Part shown: in pieces, positions 6,366 through 12,438 of the stretch
Position numbering within the stretch: position 1 is the first letter of the stretch
How the letters are laid out: every line of letters begins with the position of its first letter
From: JACDAN01 sp035697545
GTDB lineage: Bacteria > Actinomycetota > Thermoleophilia > Gaiellales > Gaiellaceae
Direction of reading: 5' to 3'
Length of the DNA stretch: 13,892 bases
NCBI GenBank assembly: GCA_035697545.1
Contig: DASSCT010000066.1
Span: 1-13,892, forward strand
The notes under the pieces: generated by a model
What the model saw: only the letters and a program-made list of their open reading frames with translations
Database searches by the model: none
Told to the model about the DNA's origin: nothing
Made by a program: the position numbers and the translations under genes

Positions 6366-8143
6366 AGGGGCAACGACAGCGTGAAGGTCGCGCCCGCCTT
6401 CTCCGGGTCCGAGCTCAGCGCGAGCGAGCCTCCGTGCGCCTCGGCGATCGACCGGGCGATGAAGAGCCCCAGACCGGTCCCCGGCTTGGCCGCGTCGCCG
6501 ATCTGAACGCGGCCGAACTTCTCGAAGATCACACCGCGGTGCTCGTGCGGGATCCCCGGCCCACGATCGCGCACGTGGATCTGGAGGCGTCCGTTCGTGC
6601 TCACCGCCTCGACCTCCACTTCCTCGCCGGGCCGCGAGTACTTGACGGCGTTGTCGATCAGGTTGATGAGGACCTGGCGGAGCCGGTCCCGGTCTCCGCG
6701 CACACGCGGAAGCGGCTCGCGCAGGACAGCACGCACGGGGACCTCGTCCTGGCTGCTCTCGGCTGCGGCAGCCGAGTCGCGGATGAGCTCGGCGAGGTCC
6801 ACGTCTTCGAACGAGTAGCTGAAGGTGCCCGCCTCGATCCGGGAGGTGTCCAGCACGTCGCCGATCAGCTCGGCGAGCCGCGACGTCTCGTGCGAGATCA
6901 GGCTCAGGAACGATTCGCGCTGCTCGGGGGACAGCTCGCGCCAGCGCAGCTCCAGCGTCCGAGCCGAGCCGATCACCGAGGCCATCGGGCTGCGGAGCTC
7001 GTGGGAGACGAGCGACACGAAGTCGGCGCGAAGCGCCGAGAGCCGACGGAGCTCCTCGGCGGTCGTCCGCTCCGCTTCGTAGGCGCGGATGTTCTGCACG
7101 GCGCTTCCCGCGAGACGGCCGAGGAGGCTGAGAAGCTCGATCTCGGCGGCGGTGAAGGCGGACGGCTCGCGGCGCACGAGCGAGATCGCACCGATCACGC
7201 CGGGACCGCTGAGGAGCGGGGCGAGGACCCGGGACCGGAGCCCGAGCGCGACGAACTCGTCCTCCTCGTCGAACCTGCGCTCCACCATATCCTCGCGGTA
7301 CAGGACCTGACCAGACTCCATTTCCGTCATCGCCGACCCCGCCACCGAGATCACCGCGCCGGGCGGAAAGACCGTGTCTGCGCCCGCTCCGGCGGTTGCG
7401 AAGACGCGAAGGTGCGAGTCCTCCAGGAGCAGGATCGCCGTCCTGTCGAAGGGCAGGAGCCCGCGCAGCTCCCGGATGAAGGCGGCGAACGCCTGCTCGA
7501 TCTGCAACGACGAGGAGAGCGCTCGCGCGCATCGGTTCGTTGCGTCGAGGAGGTCCGCGCGGCGGCCGAGCTCGTCCCGCAGCTCCTCGGCCTCGTGGGC
7601 GCGCCGCTCGGCCAGCTCCGTCTGACGGCGTAGCCGCTCCACGAGCCAGCCGATGAAGAGGCCCGCGATCAGGCCTACCCCGACCGAGAAGGTCACGTGG
7701 TCGACGTCGTATGGCGTGTCGAACCGGCGGGAGCGCTGCAACTCGAAGACGATGTAGACCGGCGCGAGCGCGAGCGGCAGCGCGATGCCGCCGCGGAGCC
7801 CGTAGCGGAGAGCCGCCTCGGCGAGCGGGATGATGAGCGCCTGGCTCACGGGCGTCCCCAGCTCGAACGAATAGGTGAGGACGAACGCGCTCACGATTGC
7901 CGTGTCGAACACGAGGGCGGCGAATCCGACCCACGTGAGCGTTCGATCGGAGAGCTGGCGGCGGCTCAGCCAGAAGAAGACCGCGGCGCCGACCGCGAGG
8001 ACGACGAGCGTGATCCACGCGGCGGCCTCGTAGCGCCGGTCCGGGTATTCGTCGCGCAGCACGACGACCTGCAGGAAGGCGAAGACGACCGCTCCTGCTC
8101 GGATCCACGCGGTCCAGCGCTCGATCGCCCGCCGTTCCTCCAC
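6362..8143 (-). CDS. Membrane sensor histidine kinase with GAF domain
   Basis: A 593-residue kinase. Residues 10-170 carry about five to six membrane helices with short loops and no large extracytoplasmic domain, so the signal is probably sensed in or near the membrane. A coiled linker (165-200) leads to a GAF domain at about 200-355. The HisKA domain has the H box SHELRSP (His381). The ATPase domain shows NLIDNAVKYS (N box), DRGPGIP (G1), FEKFG (F box) and GTGLGL (G2), so it should be active. No response regulator lies beside it. The start is GTG at 8143, with GAGGAG (8150-8155) 6 nt upstream and the queG stop 2 nt upstream; longer open frame above this is queG in another frame. Its TAG stop overlaps the stop of the convergent PafBC-like gene. 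Confidence 0.9.
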   Translation of the reverse strand: MEERRAIERWTAWIRAGAVVFAFLQVVVLRDEYPDRRYEAAAWITLVVLAVGAAVFFWLSRRQLSDRTLTWVGFAALVFDTAIVSAFVLTYSFELGTPVSQALIIPLAEAALRYGLRGGIALPLALAPVYIVFELQRSRRFDTPYDVDHVTFSVGVGLIAGLFIGWLVERLRRQTELAERRAHEAEELRDELGRRADLLDATNRCARALSSSLQIEQAFAAFIRELRGLLPFDRTAILLLEDSHLRVFATAGAGADTVFPPGAVISVAGSAMTEMESGQVLYREDMVERRFDEEDEFVALGLRSRVLAPLLSGPGVIGAISLVRREPSAFTAAEIELLSLLGRLAGSAVQNIRAYEAERTTAEELRRLSALRADFVSLVSHELRSPMASVIGSARTLELRWRELSPEQRESFLSLISHETSRLAELIGDVLDTSRIEAGTFSYSFEDVDLAELIRDSAAAAESSQDEVPVRAVLREPLPRVRGDRDRLRQVLINLIDNAVKYSRPGEEVEVEAVSTNGRLQIHVRDRGPGIPHEHRGVIFEKFGRVQIGDAAKPGTGLGLFIARSIAEAHGGSLALSSDPEKAGATFTLSLPL

Positions 8144-8145
8144 CG

Positions 8146-9156
8146 TCAGCTCCTCGGCGGGCGCGCCTCGAGGCGCCCGCGGGCCCACTCTGCGTGCTCG
8201 CGGAGAAGGGGATCGTCTGAAGCCGCGTAGCGATCGAGGAGCCCGCGGTGTTCGTCGGTGCCGTTGTTCCCGAGCGCAATCAGCGCGTTTCGCCGCAGGT
8301 AGCGCGCGTCGTTTCGCGGCACGAACAGGCGCCGATAGCGGACGCGCAGGTCCGCGTCCTCGGCCTCCAGCCAGTCCACGAGGGAGACGGTCGGTTCCGC
8401 GTCGGCAGGCACAGGATCGCCGTCGCGCCGCTTCTCGATCCCTCGGTTCCACGGACACACGTCCTGGCAGATGTCGCAGCCGTAGACCCGGTCGCCTAGC
8501 TCCTCCCGGTACGGCTCGGGGATCGTGTGCTTCGACTGCGTCCAGTACGAGAGGCAGCGGTTCGCGTCGACCGTGCCGGGCTCGTCGAGGGCGCCTGTGG
8601 GGCAGGCGTCGATGCACAGCCGGCAGGAGCCGCAATCGAGTTCGAGCGGCTGGGTGTGCTCGAGCTCGGCGGTCGTGACGAGCGTTCCGAGCACCACCCA
8701 CGAGCCGTGGCGGCGCGTAATCAGCATCGTGTTCTTCCCGTAGAAGCCCACGCCCGAGCGCGCCGCGGCCTCGCGATCGACGTGCTGGTTGGCATCGACG
8801 AGCACCCGGTACTTGCCACCGAGCCGCCGACCCAGAGCGTCGAGGTTCTCGCGGAGCTCGGCATAGGCGTCCCGCCACGTGTAGCGCGGCATCCGTCCTT
8901 CGCCGGCGACCGGCTCCGGGGCCGGCGCGTAATAGCAGAGCGCGGCGGAGACGACGGTTCGTGCGCCCGCCAGGAGCGTCTCCGGGTGGCACGAGACCTC
9001 CGGCTGGGCCATCGTGAAGCGAAGGTCGGCGAAGAGGCCCTGCTTGCCGCGTTCGCGGATGTATTTCTCCGTCTCAGCGTAGGGCTCGGCCGGCGTCGCG
9101 CCGATCCCGTCGATGCCGAGCTCCTCGGCCAGCCGCTCCAGTTCGGCAGCCGTCAT
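8146..9156 (-). CDS. queG: Epoxyqueuosine reductase QueG
   Basis: A 336-residue cobalamin- and iron-sulfur-dependent enzyme catalysing the last step of queuosine synthesis, reduction of epoxyqueuosine in tRNA. Two [4Fe-4S] motifs are intact: Cys175, Cys178, Cys181 and Cys185 (CGSCRLCIDACPTGA), and Cys227, Cys230 and Cys234 (CDICQDVCPWN), with Cys201 between them. The segment LVDANQHVDREAAARSG precedes GFYGKNTMLI; Asp121 probably corresponds to the family's proton-donor Asp. Residues from about 290 to the end (RRNALIALGN onward) are HEAT-like, as in other QueG proteins. The ATG at 9156 is chosen over one at 9195, which would overlap the divergent gene and add 13 unrelated residues. CAGAAT lies 7 nt upstream of it, with no Shine-Dalgarno sequence. 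The histidine kinase follows by 2 nt. Confidence 0.93.
   Translation of the reverse strand: MTAAELERLAEELGIDGIGATPAEPYAETEKYIRERGKQGLFADLRFTMAQPEVSCHPETLLAGARTVVSAALCYYAPAPEPVAGEGRMPRYTWRDAYAELRENLDALGRRLGGKYRVLVDANQHVDREAAARSGVGFYGKNTMLITRRHGSWVVLGTLVTTAELEHTQPLELDCGSCRLCIDACPTGALDEPGTVDANRCLSYWTQSKHTIPEPYREELGDRVYGCDICQDVCPWNRGIEKRRDGDPVPADAEPTVSLVDWLEAEDADLRVRYRRLFVPRNDARYLRRNALIALGNNGTDEHRGLLDRYAASDDPLLREHAEWARGRLEARPPRS
8157..8180 (-). other. GC-rich inverted repeat just before the kinase ribosome-binding site
   Basis: GCGGGCGC (8157-8164) and GCGCCCGC (8173-8180) form an 8-bp stem with an 8-nt loop inside the last codons of queG. The stem's 3' side ends one base before GAGGAG (8150-8155), which drives the kinase start at 8143. 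It could tune translational coupling, but in DNA this GC-rich a chance stem is quite possible. Confidence 0.35.
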
Positions 9157-9163
9157 CCCCGGG

Positions 9164-9177
9164 ATTCTGCCTAGAGT
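9164..9177. promoter_or_regulatory. Divergent -10-like elements between queG and the MDR gene
   Basis: The 29-bp gap (9157-9185) holds TAGAGT on the plus strand (9172-9177, 8 nt before the ATG at 9186) and CAGAAT on the minus strand (9169 to 9164, 7 nt before the ATG at 9156). The first fits TANNNT; the second lacks the first T. Both genes lack Shine-Dalgarno sequences, so leaderless transcripts in both directions are likely. Confidence 0.45.
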
Positions 9178-9185
9178 CGGCGCGA

Positions 9186-10145
9186 ATGAAGGCAATCCGG
9201 ATCCACGAGGACGGCGGGCCAGAGGTGCTTCGCTACGAGGATGCGCCCGATCCGGAGCCCGGCCCGGACGACGTTCTGATCCACCTGCGGGCGGCCTCCC
9301 TGAACCATCTCGACCTCTGGGTGCGCAGCGGACGGCCGTCGGTGCCCAAGCCGCGCATCCTCGGCGCGGACGGCGCCGGAGTGGACGAGTCCGGTCGCCC
9401 GGTGATGATCAACCCGGGCCTGGAGCACGGCGACCGGATCACGGTGATCGGCGAGCACACGGACGGCACCCATGCGGAGCAGATCGCGGTGCCGTCCTCG
9501 AACGTGTACCCGATCCCGGACGGGATCTCGTTCGAGGAAGCGGCGGCCTTCCCGCTCGTCTTCGAGACCGTGTACCGGATGCTGGTCACCCGCGCAGGCC
9601 TGGAGGAGGGAGAGTGGGTGCTGACCTGGGGCGTCGGGAGCGGGATCGGTTCCGCCACGCTCGTGATCGCGAAGGCGCTCGGCGGGCGGGTGATCGCGAC
9701 GTCGTCGAGCGACGAGAAGCTCGAGCGCGCGCGCGAGCTCGGCGCCGATGCGGTCGTCAACCACCGAACGGGCGACGTCGTCGAGGCCGTCAAGGAGGCG
9801 ACCGGCGGCCCTGGGGCCGACATCGTCGTCGAGCACGTCGGCGAAGCGACCTGGCGGAACTCGCTCCAGGCAGTGCGCCCGCACGGCCGTATCGCCGTCT
9901 GCGGGGCAACAACGGGGCCGAACCCGAAGGCCGAGCTCCATCGCGTCTGGTGGAAGCAGCTCACGATCCTCGGCTCGACGATGGGGACGAAGGCAGACTT
10001 CGAGGGCGCCTACGAGCTCGTCGCATCCGGCCGAGCGCAGCCCGTCGTCGACAGCGTCTTTCCGCTTGCGGAGGCCCGTGCGGCCCACGAGCGCATGGAG
10101 TCCGGCGAACAGTTCGGGAAGATCGTCCTGCGGATTCCCGGCTAG
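9186..10145 (+). CDS. Zinc-less MDR-family oxidoreductase (quinone reductase-like)
   Basis: A 319-residue medium-chain dehydrogenase/reductase. The N-terminal GroES-like half has SLNHLDLWVRSG. The Rossmann half has GVGSGIG (149-155) followed by a strand ending in ATSSS (171-175), which suggests NADPH use. It is about 20 residues shorter than the usual LNHLDLW subgroup: INPGLEHGDRITVIGEH runs straight through the point where homologues carry the CGxCxxC structural-zinc lobe, and no zinc-ligand cysteines are present. The start at 9186 is set by the canonical MKAIRIHEDGGPE beginning and by TAGAGT 8 nt upstream. Its TAG stop and that of the convergent gene share the palindrome CTAG. It probably reduces a quinone or activated alkene; the substrate is unknown. 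Confidence 0.88.
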   Translation: MKAIRIHEDGGPEVLRYEDAPDPEPGPDDVLIHLRAASLNHLDLWVRSGRPSVPKPRILGADGAGVDESGRPVMINPGLEHGDRITVIGEHTDGTHAEQIAVPSSNVYPIPDGISFEEAAAFPLVFETVYRMLVTRAGLEEGEWVLTWGVGSGIGSATLVIAKALGGRVIATSSSDEKLERARELGADAVVNHRTGDVVEAVKEATGGPGADIVVEHVGEATWRNSLQAVRPHGRIAVCGATTGPNPKAELHRVWWKQLTILGSTMGTKADFEGAYELVASGRAQPVVDSVFPLAEARAAHERMESGEQFGKIVLRIPG

Positions 10146-10843
10146 CCCCGGTAGCGCCGCGCCTCGTCGACGAGCGCCTGGAACAGGGCGAGGTCCTCGC
10201 CCTCTTCCGGATGCCAGAGGACGCCGAGCGCGAAGCGGCGCGACGGGTCCTCAATCGCCTCCACCGTTCCGTCGTCGGCCCATGCCGCCTCCCGCAACCC
10301 GCTGCCTAGCCGGCCGAGCCCCTGGTGGTGATGCGACTTCACCGGCGCCCGCTCGCCGAGGATCCCGCCGACCCGCGCACTCGCCTCGAGGCGCACGTCG
10401 TGGTCGGCGAACTCACCCGGAGTATGGAGATGCCGGTCGTGGCCGACGATTTCCGGCAGGTGCTGGACGAGGTCGCCACCGAGCGCGACGTTCAGCACCT
10501 GGCTCCCGCGACAAACCGCCAGAACCGGCATGTCGCGGGCGAGTGCGGCTCGCAGGAGCGCGAGCTCGGCCTGGTCGCGGCGCTCGTCGACGCCTCGCGT
10601 CGCCTCGTGTGCTTCGGCGCCGTAGGCGTCGGGATCGATGTCGCCACCGCCGGAGAAGATGATCCCGTCGAGCGGATCGAGCGTCTCATCCGGCTCGGCC
10701 TCGCTCGGCGGGATGACGAGCGCCCGGCCTCCTGCCCGCTCGACGGCGCGGACATAGGCCGAGGGCAGGACGACGGCCTGGACGTTCCAGGCGCCCCAGG
10801 CGACCGGCTCGTCGTACGAGGTGATCCCGATCAGCGGCCGCAT
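10142..10843 (-). CDS. Class I glutamine amidotransferase-like hydrolase (peptidase C26, PuuD type)
   Basis: A 233-residue member of the gamma-glutamyl-gamma-aminobutyrate hydrolase group. The start GITSY and the glycine-rich SGGGDIDP (64-71) are typical. The catalytic triad is complete: Cys111 in VCRGSQVLN, His211 and Glu213 in LWHPEEG. VKSHHHQG (168-175) is the substrate-side histidine cluster common in this family. The known reaction is release of glutamate from a gamma-glutamyl compound, as in putrescine breakdown. No other polyamine gene is nearby, so the substrate is open. The start codon has TAGGGT 6 nt upstream (10850-10855) and no Shine-Dalgarno sequence. The stop overlaps that of the convergent MDR gene. 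Confidence 0.88.
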   Translation of the reverse strand: MRPLIGITSYDEPVAWGAWNVQAVVLPSAYVRAVERAGGRALVIPPSEAEPDETLDPLDGIIFSGGGDIDPDAYGAEAHEATRGVDERRDQAELALLRAALARDMPVLAVCRGSQVLNVALGGDLVQHLPEIVGHDRHLHTPGEFADHDVRLEASARVGGILGERAPVKSHHHQGLGRLGSGLREAAWADDGTVEAIEDPSRRFALGVLWHPEEGEDLALFQALVDEARRYRG

Positions 10844-10849
10844 CGACCC

Positions 10850-10855
10850 ACCCTA
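10850..10855 (-). promoter_or_regulatory. -10-like TAGGGT of the glutaminase-like gene
   Basis: TAGGGT fits TANNNT and ends 6 nt before the ATG at 10843. The identical hexamer at the identical distance precedes the SufT-like gene. No Shine-Dalgarno sequence intervenes, which supports a leaderless mRNA. Confidence 0.5.
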
Positions 10856-10932
10856 GACCAGCAACGACCACGGATCGGCTCGGCTTCACGGCAGCGGCGA
10901 GGGTCGAGCGGCGCAGGCGGTCGCTCTCGACA

Positions 10933-10947
10933 CGGGGTCTGACCCCG
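10933..10947. repeat. 15-bp near-perfect palindrome CGGGGTC-T-GACCCCG
   Basis: Seven-base arms flank a single central base. It is a single copy in this window. I recall similar GGGGTC/GACCCC palindromes dispersed between genes in some GC-rich bacteria, but I cannot confirm that for this genome. It could be a protein-binding site or a REP-like unit. Confidence 0.45.
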
Positions 10948-11045
10948 GCTCGGCCCGGCAGGTGCGCGGTGGGTCGGACGCCGCCGAGGGTTTAGGACGG
11001 CAGCAGGGCTACGCCCGGCGTGAACCGATGCCGGCCAGAGATCGC

Positions 11046-11345
11046 CTAGCCAAAGCCGAGGATGAATTTCGCGTCGTCGGACATCTTCTCCGGCGACCAG
11101 GGCGGATCCCAGGTCAGCTCGGCCTCGACCTCATCGACGCCGGGGAGCGCGTAGGTGACCTCCTGGATCTGCTGCTCGATCATCGGCCCGACGGGGCACC
11201 CCATCGAGGTCAGCGTGAAGAGGACGTGCACCTTCGGGCCGTCGACCTTCACGTCGTACATGAGTCCGAGGTCGACGATGTCCATCCCGAGCTCGGGATC
11301 CTCGACCTGGCGCAGCGCCTCAACAACGTCCTCACGTGACGGCAT
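11046..11345 (-). CDS. DUF59/MIP18-family protein, SufT/PaaD-like iron-sulfur assembly factor
   Basis: A 99-residue protein covering the whole DUF59 domain. VEDPELGMDIVDLGLMYDV (14-32) is the family signature, and SMGCPVGPMI holds the conserved Cys50. The C-terminus WDPPWSPEKMSDDAK is typical of SufT-like members. Such proteins help mature iron-sulfur clusters; no suf gene lies in the window, so partners are unknown. QueG, which needs two clusters, is encoded 1.8 kb away, but nothing links the two directly. The ATG at 11345 has TAGGGT 6 nt upstream (11352-11357) and no Shine-Dalgarno sequence. The gene follows the GlpX-like operon on the same strand but is separated from it by the two-hairpin repeat and has its own promoter-like element. 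Confidence 0.88.
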   Translation of the reverse strand: MPSREDVVEALRQVEDPELGMDIVDLGLMYDVKVDGPKVHVLFTLTSMGCPVGPMIEQQIQEVTYALPGVDEVEAELTWDPPWSPEKMSDDAKFILGFG

Positions 11346-11351
11346 GAGATC

Positions 11352-11357
11352 ACCCTA
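11352..11357 (-). promoter_or_regulatory. -10-like TAGGGT of the SufT-like gene
   Basis: TAGGGT ends 6 nt before the ATG at 11345 and begins 8 nt after hairpin 2 of repeat copy B. This suggests independent leaderless transcription rather than read-through from the upstream operon. Confidence 0.5.
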
Positions 11358-11365
11358 GCTCGGAC

Positions 11366-11421
11366 GGCCGCACCGGCGAAGCCGGTACGGCCTTCCTGGT
11401 CGGCGCCGCCAAGTCGGCGCC
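11366..11421 (-). repeat. Two-hairpin structured repeat, copy B
   Basis: Read on the minus strand, hairpin 1 (11421 to 11402) is identical to copy A and begins directly after the TGA of the GlpX-like gene. A 3-nt GAA replaces AGGA of copy A. Hairpin 2 (11392 to 11366) keeps all 12 pairs: stem pair 3-25 changes from T-A to C-G, pair 10-18 from A-T to G-C, and the loop from TTT to TTC. No T tract follows. Confidence 0.8.
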
Positions 11422-12438
11422 TCAGAACCCGGGTAGCCGAACCTCCTCCCGACGCTCCCGCTGGAAGAAGTGGATGCCCTCGACGAAGCGCACCCAGTTG
11501 CAGCGCATGCACATGACGAGGGTGTGCGTCCAGGCGCTGTCGGCGCGAAAGCGGACACCTCGGAGCAGGTCGCTGTTCGAGACCCCGGTCGCGGCGACGA
11601 TCGCCTGCCTCGGCGCGAGGTCGTCCGTGGTGAAGATCCGCTCGACGTCCTCGATCCCTCGCTCCTGCGCCTCGTCGATCTCGCCCCTCGAGACTGGCCA
11701 GAGCTGAGCCTGGAGATCGCCGCCCAGGCAGCGCAGCGCCGCAGCGGCCAGAACGGCCTGCCGAGTGCCGCCGATGCCGATCGCGAGGTGGTCGTTCGTC
11801 CCCCGGATCGCCGCGGAGACGGACGCCGTCACGTCGCCGTCCTGAATCAGCTTGATCCGCGCTCCGGCTGCGCGGATCTCCTCGATCAGGTCGTGATGGC
11901 GGGGGCGGTCGAGGACGATCGTCGTGATGTCCCCCACTCTCCGGCCGAAGGCTTCCGCGATCGCCTGGATGTTCTCGGCGACCGGACGAAGGAGATCGAT
12001 CTTCCCCCGCGCCACTGGCCCGACGGCCATCTTCCGCATGTACATGTCCGGAAGGGTCTGAAGCGACCCGGGCTCGCCCGCGGCGATCATCGACATCGCG
12101 CCGCTCCCCCCGCGGGCGACGATCCCGCTGCCTTCGAGCGGATCGAGTGCGAGATCGACCGTCTCACCGCCGCTCCCGACCTTGTCGCCCATCTGCAACG
12201 TCTCGAGCTCGCCGGCTGCGCCGATCACGATCCGTCCGTCGATCGGAAGCAGCTCGAGCTCCTCGTGCATGCCCGACGCCGCCGCTTCCAGGGCGGCGAT
12301 CTCATCGGCGCGGCCGAGCCAGCGGGCGCTCGCCAGGGCCGCGCGCTCGGTGGTTCGCGCGTAGCTCTCGCAGAGGCAGCTGCGCGCTACCCCGCGCTCG
12401 GCCTCGACGCCCTCGGCCCCCGGCACGACCTCCGTCAT
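11422..12438 (-). CDS. glpX: GlpX-like class II fructose-bisphosphatase homologue with degenerate metal site
   Basis: A 338-residue protein collinear with class II fructose-1,6-bisphosphatase over its whole length: ARWLGRAD (38-45), DPLEGSG (99-105), DMYMRKMAVGP (131-141), LDRPRHHDLIEEIRAAG (176-192), DGDV (200-203), GIGG (221-224) and ATGVSNSDLL (283-292). By hand alignment to remembered E. coli GlpX, metal ligands Asp33, Glu57 and Glu213 become Leu50, Ala74 and Gln227, and Lys29 becomes Glu46; only Asp99 and Glu102 (Asp85, Glu88) remain, with Tyr133 (Tyr119). The GEGExDEAP loop is replaced and about two residues shorter. CMRC (310-313) is an unusual C-terminal insertion. Ordinary phosphatase activity is therefore doubtful. 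ATG overlaps the kinase stop (ATGA), with GGAGG 7 nt upstream. It ends at repeat copy B. Confidence 0.85.
   Translation of the reverse strand: MTEVVPGAEGVEAERGVARSCLCESYARTTERAALASARWLGRADEIAALEAAASGMHEELELLPIDGRIVIGAAGELETLQMGDKVGSGGETVDLALDPLEGSGIVARGGSGAMSMIAAGEPGSLQTLPDMYMRKMAVGPVARGKIDLLRPVAENIQAIAEAFGRRVGDITTIVLDRPRHHDLIEEIRAAGARIKLIQDGDVTASVSAAIRGTNDHLAIGIGGTRQAVLAAAALRCLGGDLQAQLWPVSRGEIDEAQERGIEDVERIFTTDDLAPRQAIVAATGVSNSDLLRGVRFRADSAWTHTLVMCMRCNWVRFVEGIHFFQRERREEVRLPGF

Larger units (their letters stand above)
10844..11045. other. Intergenic region with perfect palindrome
   Basis: The 202 bp between the glutaminase-like gene and the SufT-like gene contain no supported ORF. On the minus strand TAGGGT (10850-10855) lies 6 nt before the ATG at 10843. 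A near-perfect palindrome, CGGGGTC-T-GACCCCG, sits at 10933-10947. GTCGAG and CTCGAC form a further inverted repeat on its left (about 10903-10930). No tRNA or recognised riboswitch fold was found. Confidence 0.5.

Noticed and set aside
6224..7633. A 469-codon plus-strand open frame opposite the kinase
   Set aside because: Low-complexity charged translation, antisense to a clear kinase, and no start signal; it is an artefact of high third-position GC.
6015..8279. A 754-codon minus-strand open frame
   Set aside because: It is a GC-rich shadow of the PafBC-like gene and the histidine kinase; its translation is Arg/Ala/Pro-rich with no domain, whereas the kinase frame has every H, N, G and F box.
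9113..10309. A 398-codon plus-strand open frame over the MDR gene
   Set aside because: Composition is Arg/Gly-rich and motif-free; the overlapping 9186-10145 frame has the full MDR pattern.
10844..11045. tRNA, riboswitch or other known structured RNA
   Set aside because: No cloverleaf, CCA-end region or recognisable riboswitch core could be drawn; only short inverted repeats are visible.
11310..11313. CMRC as a feature at these exact coordinates
   Set aside because: Residues 310-313 of the GlpX-like protein map to about 11500-11511, not here; the related finding should be read at that position.
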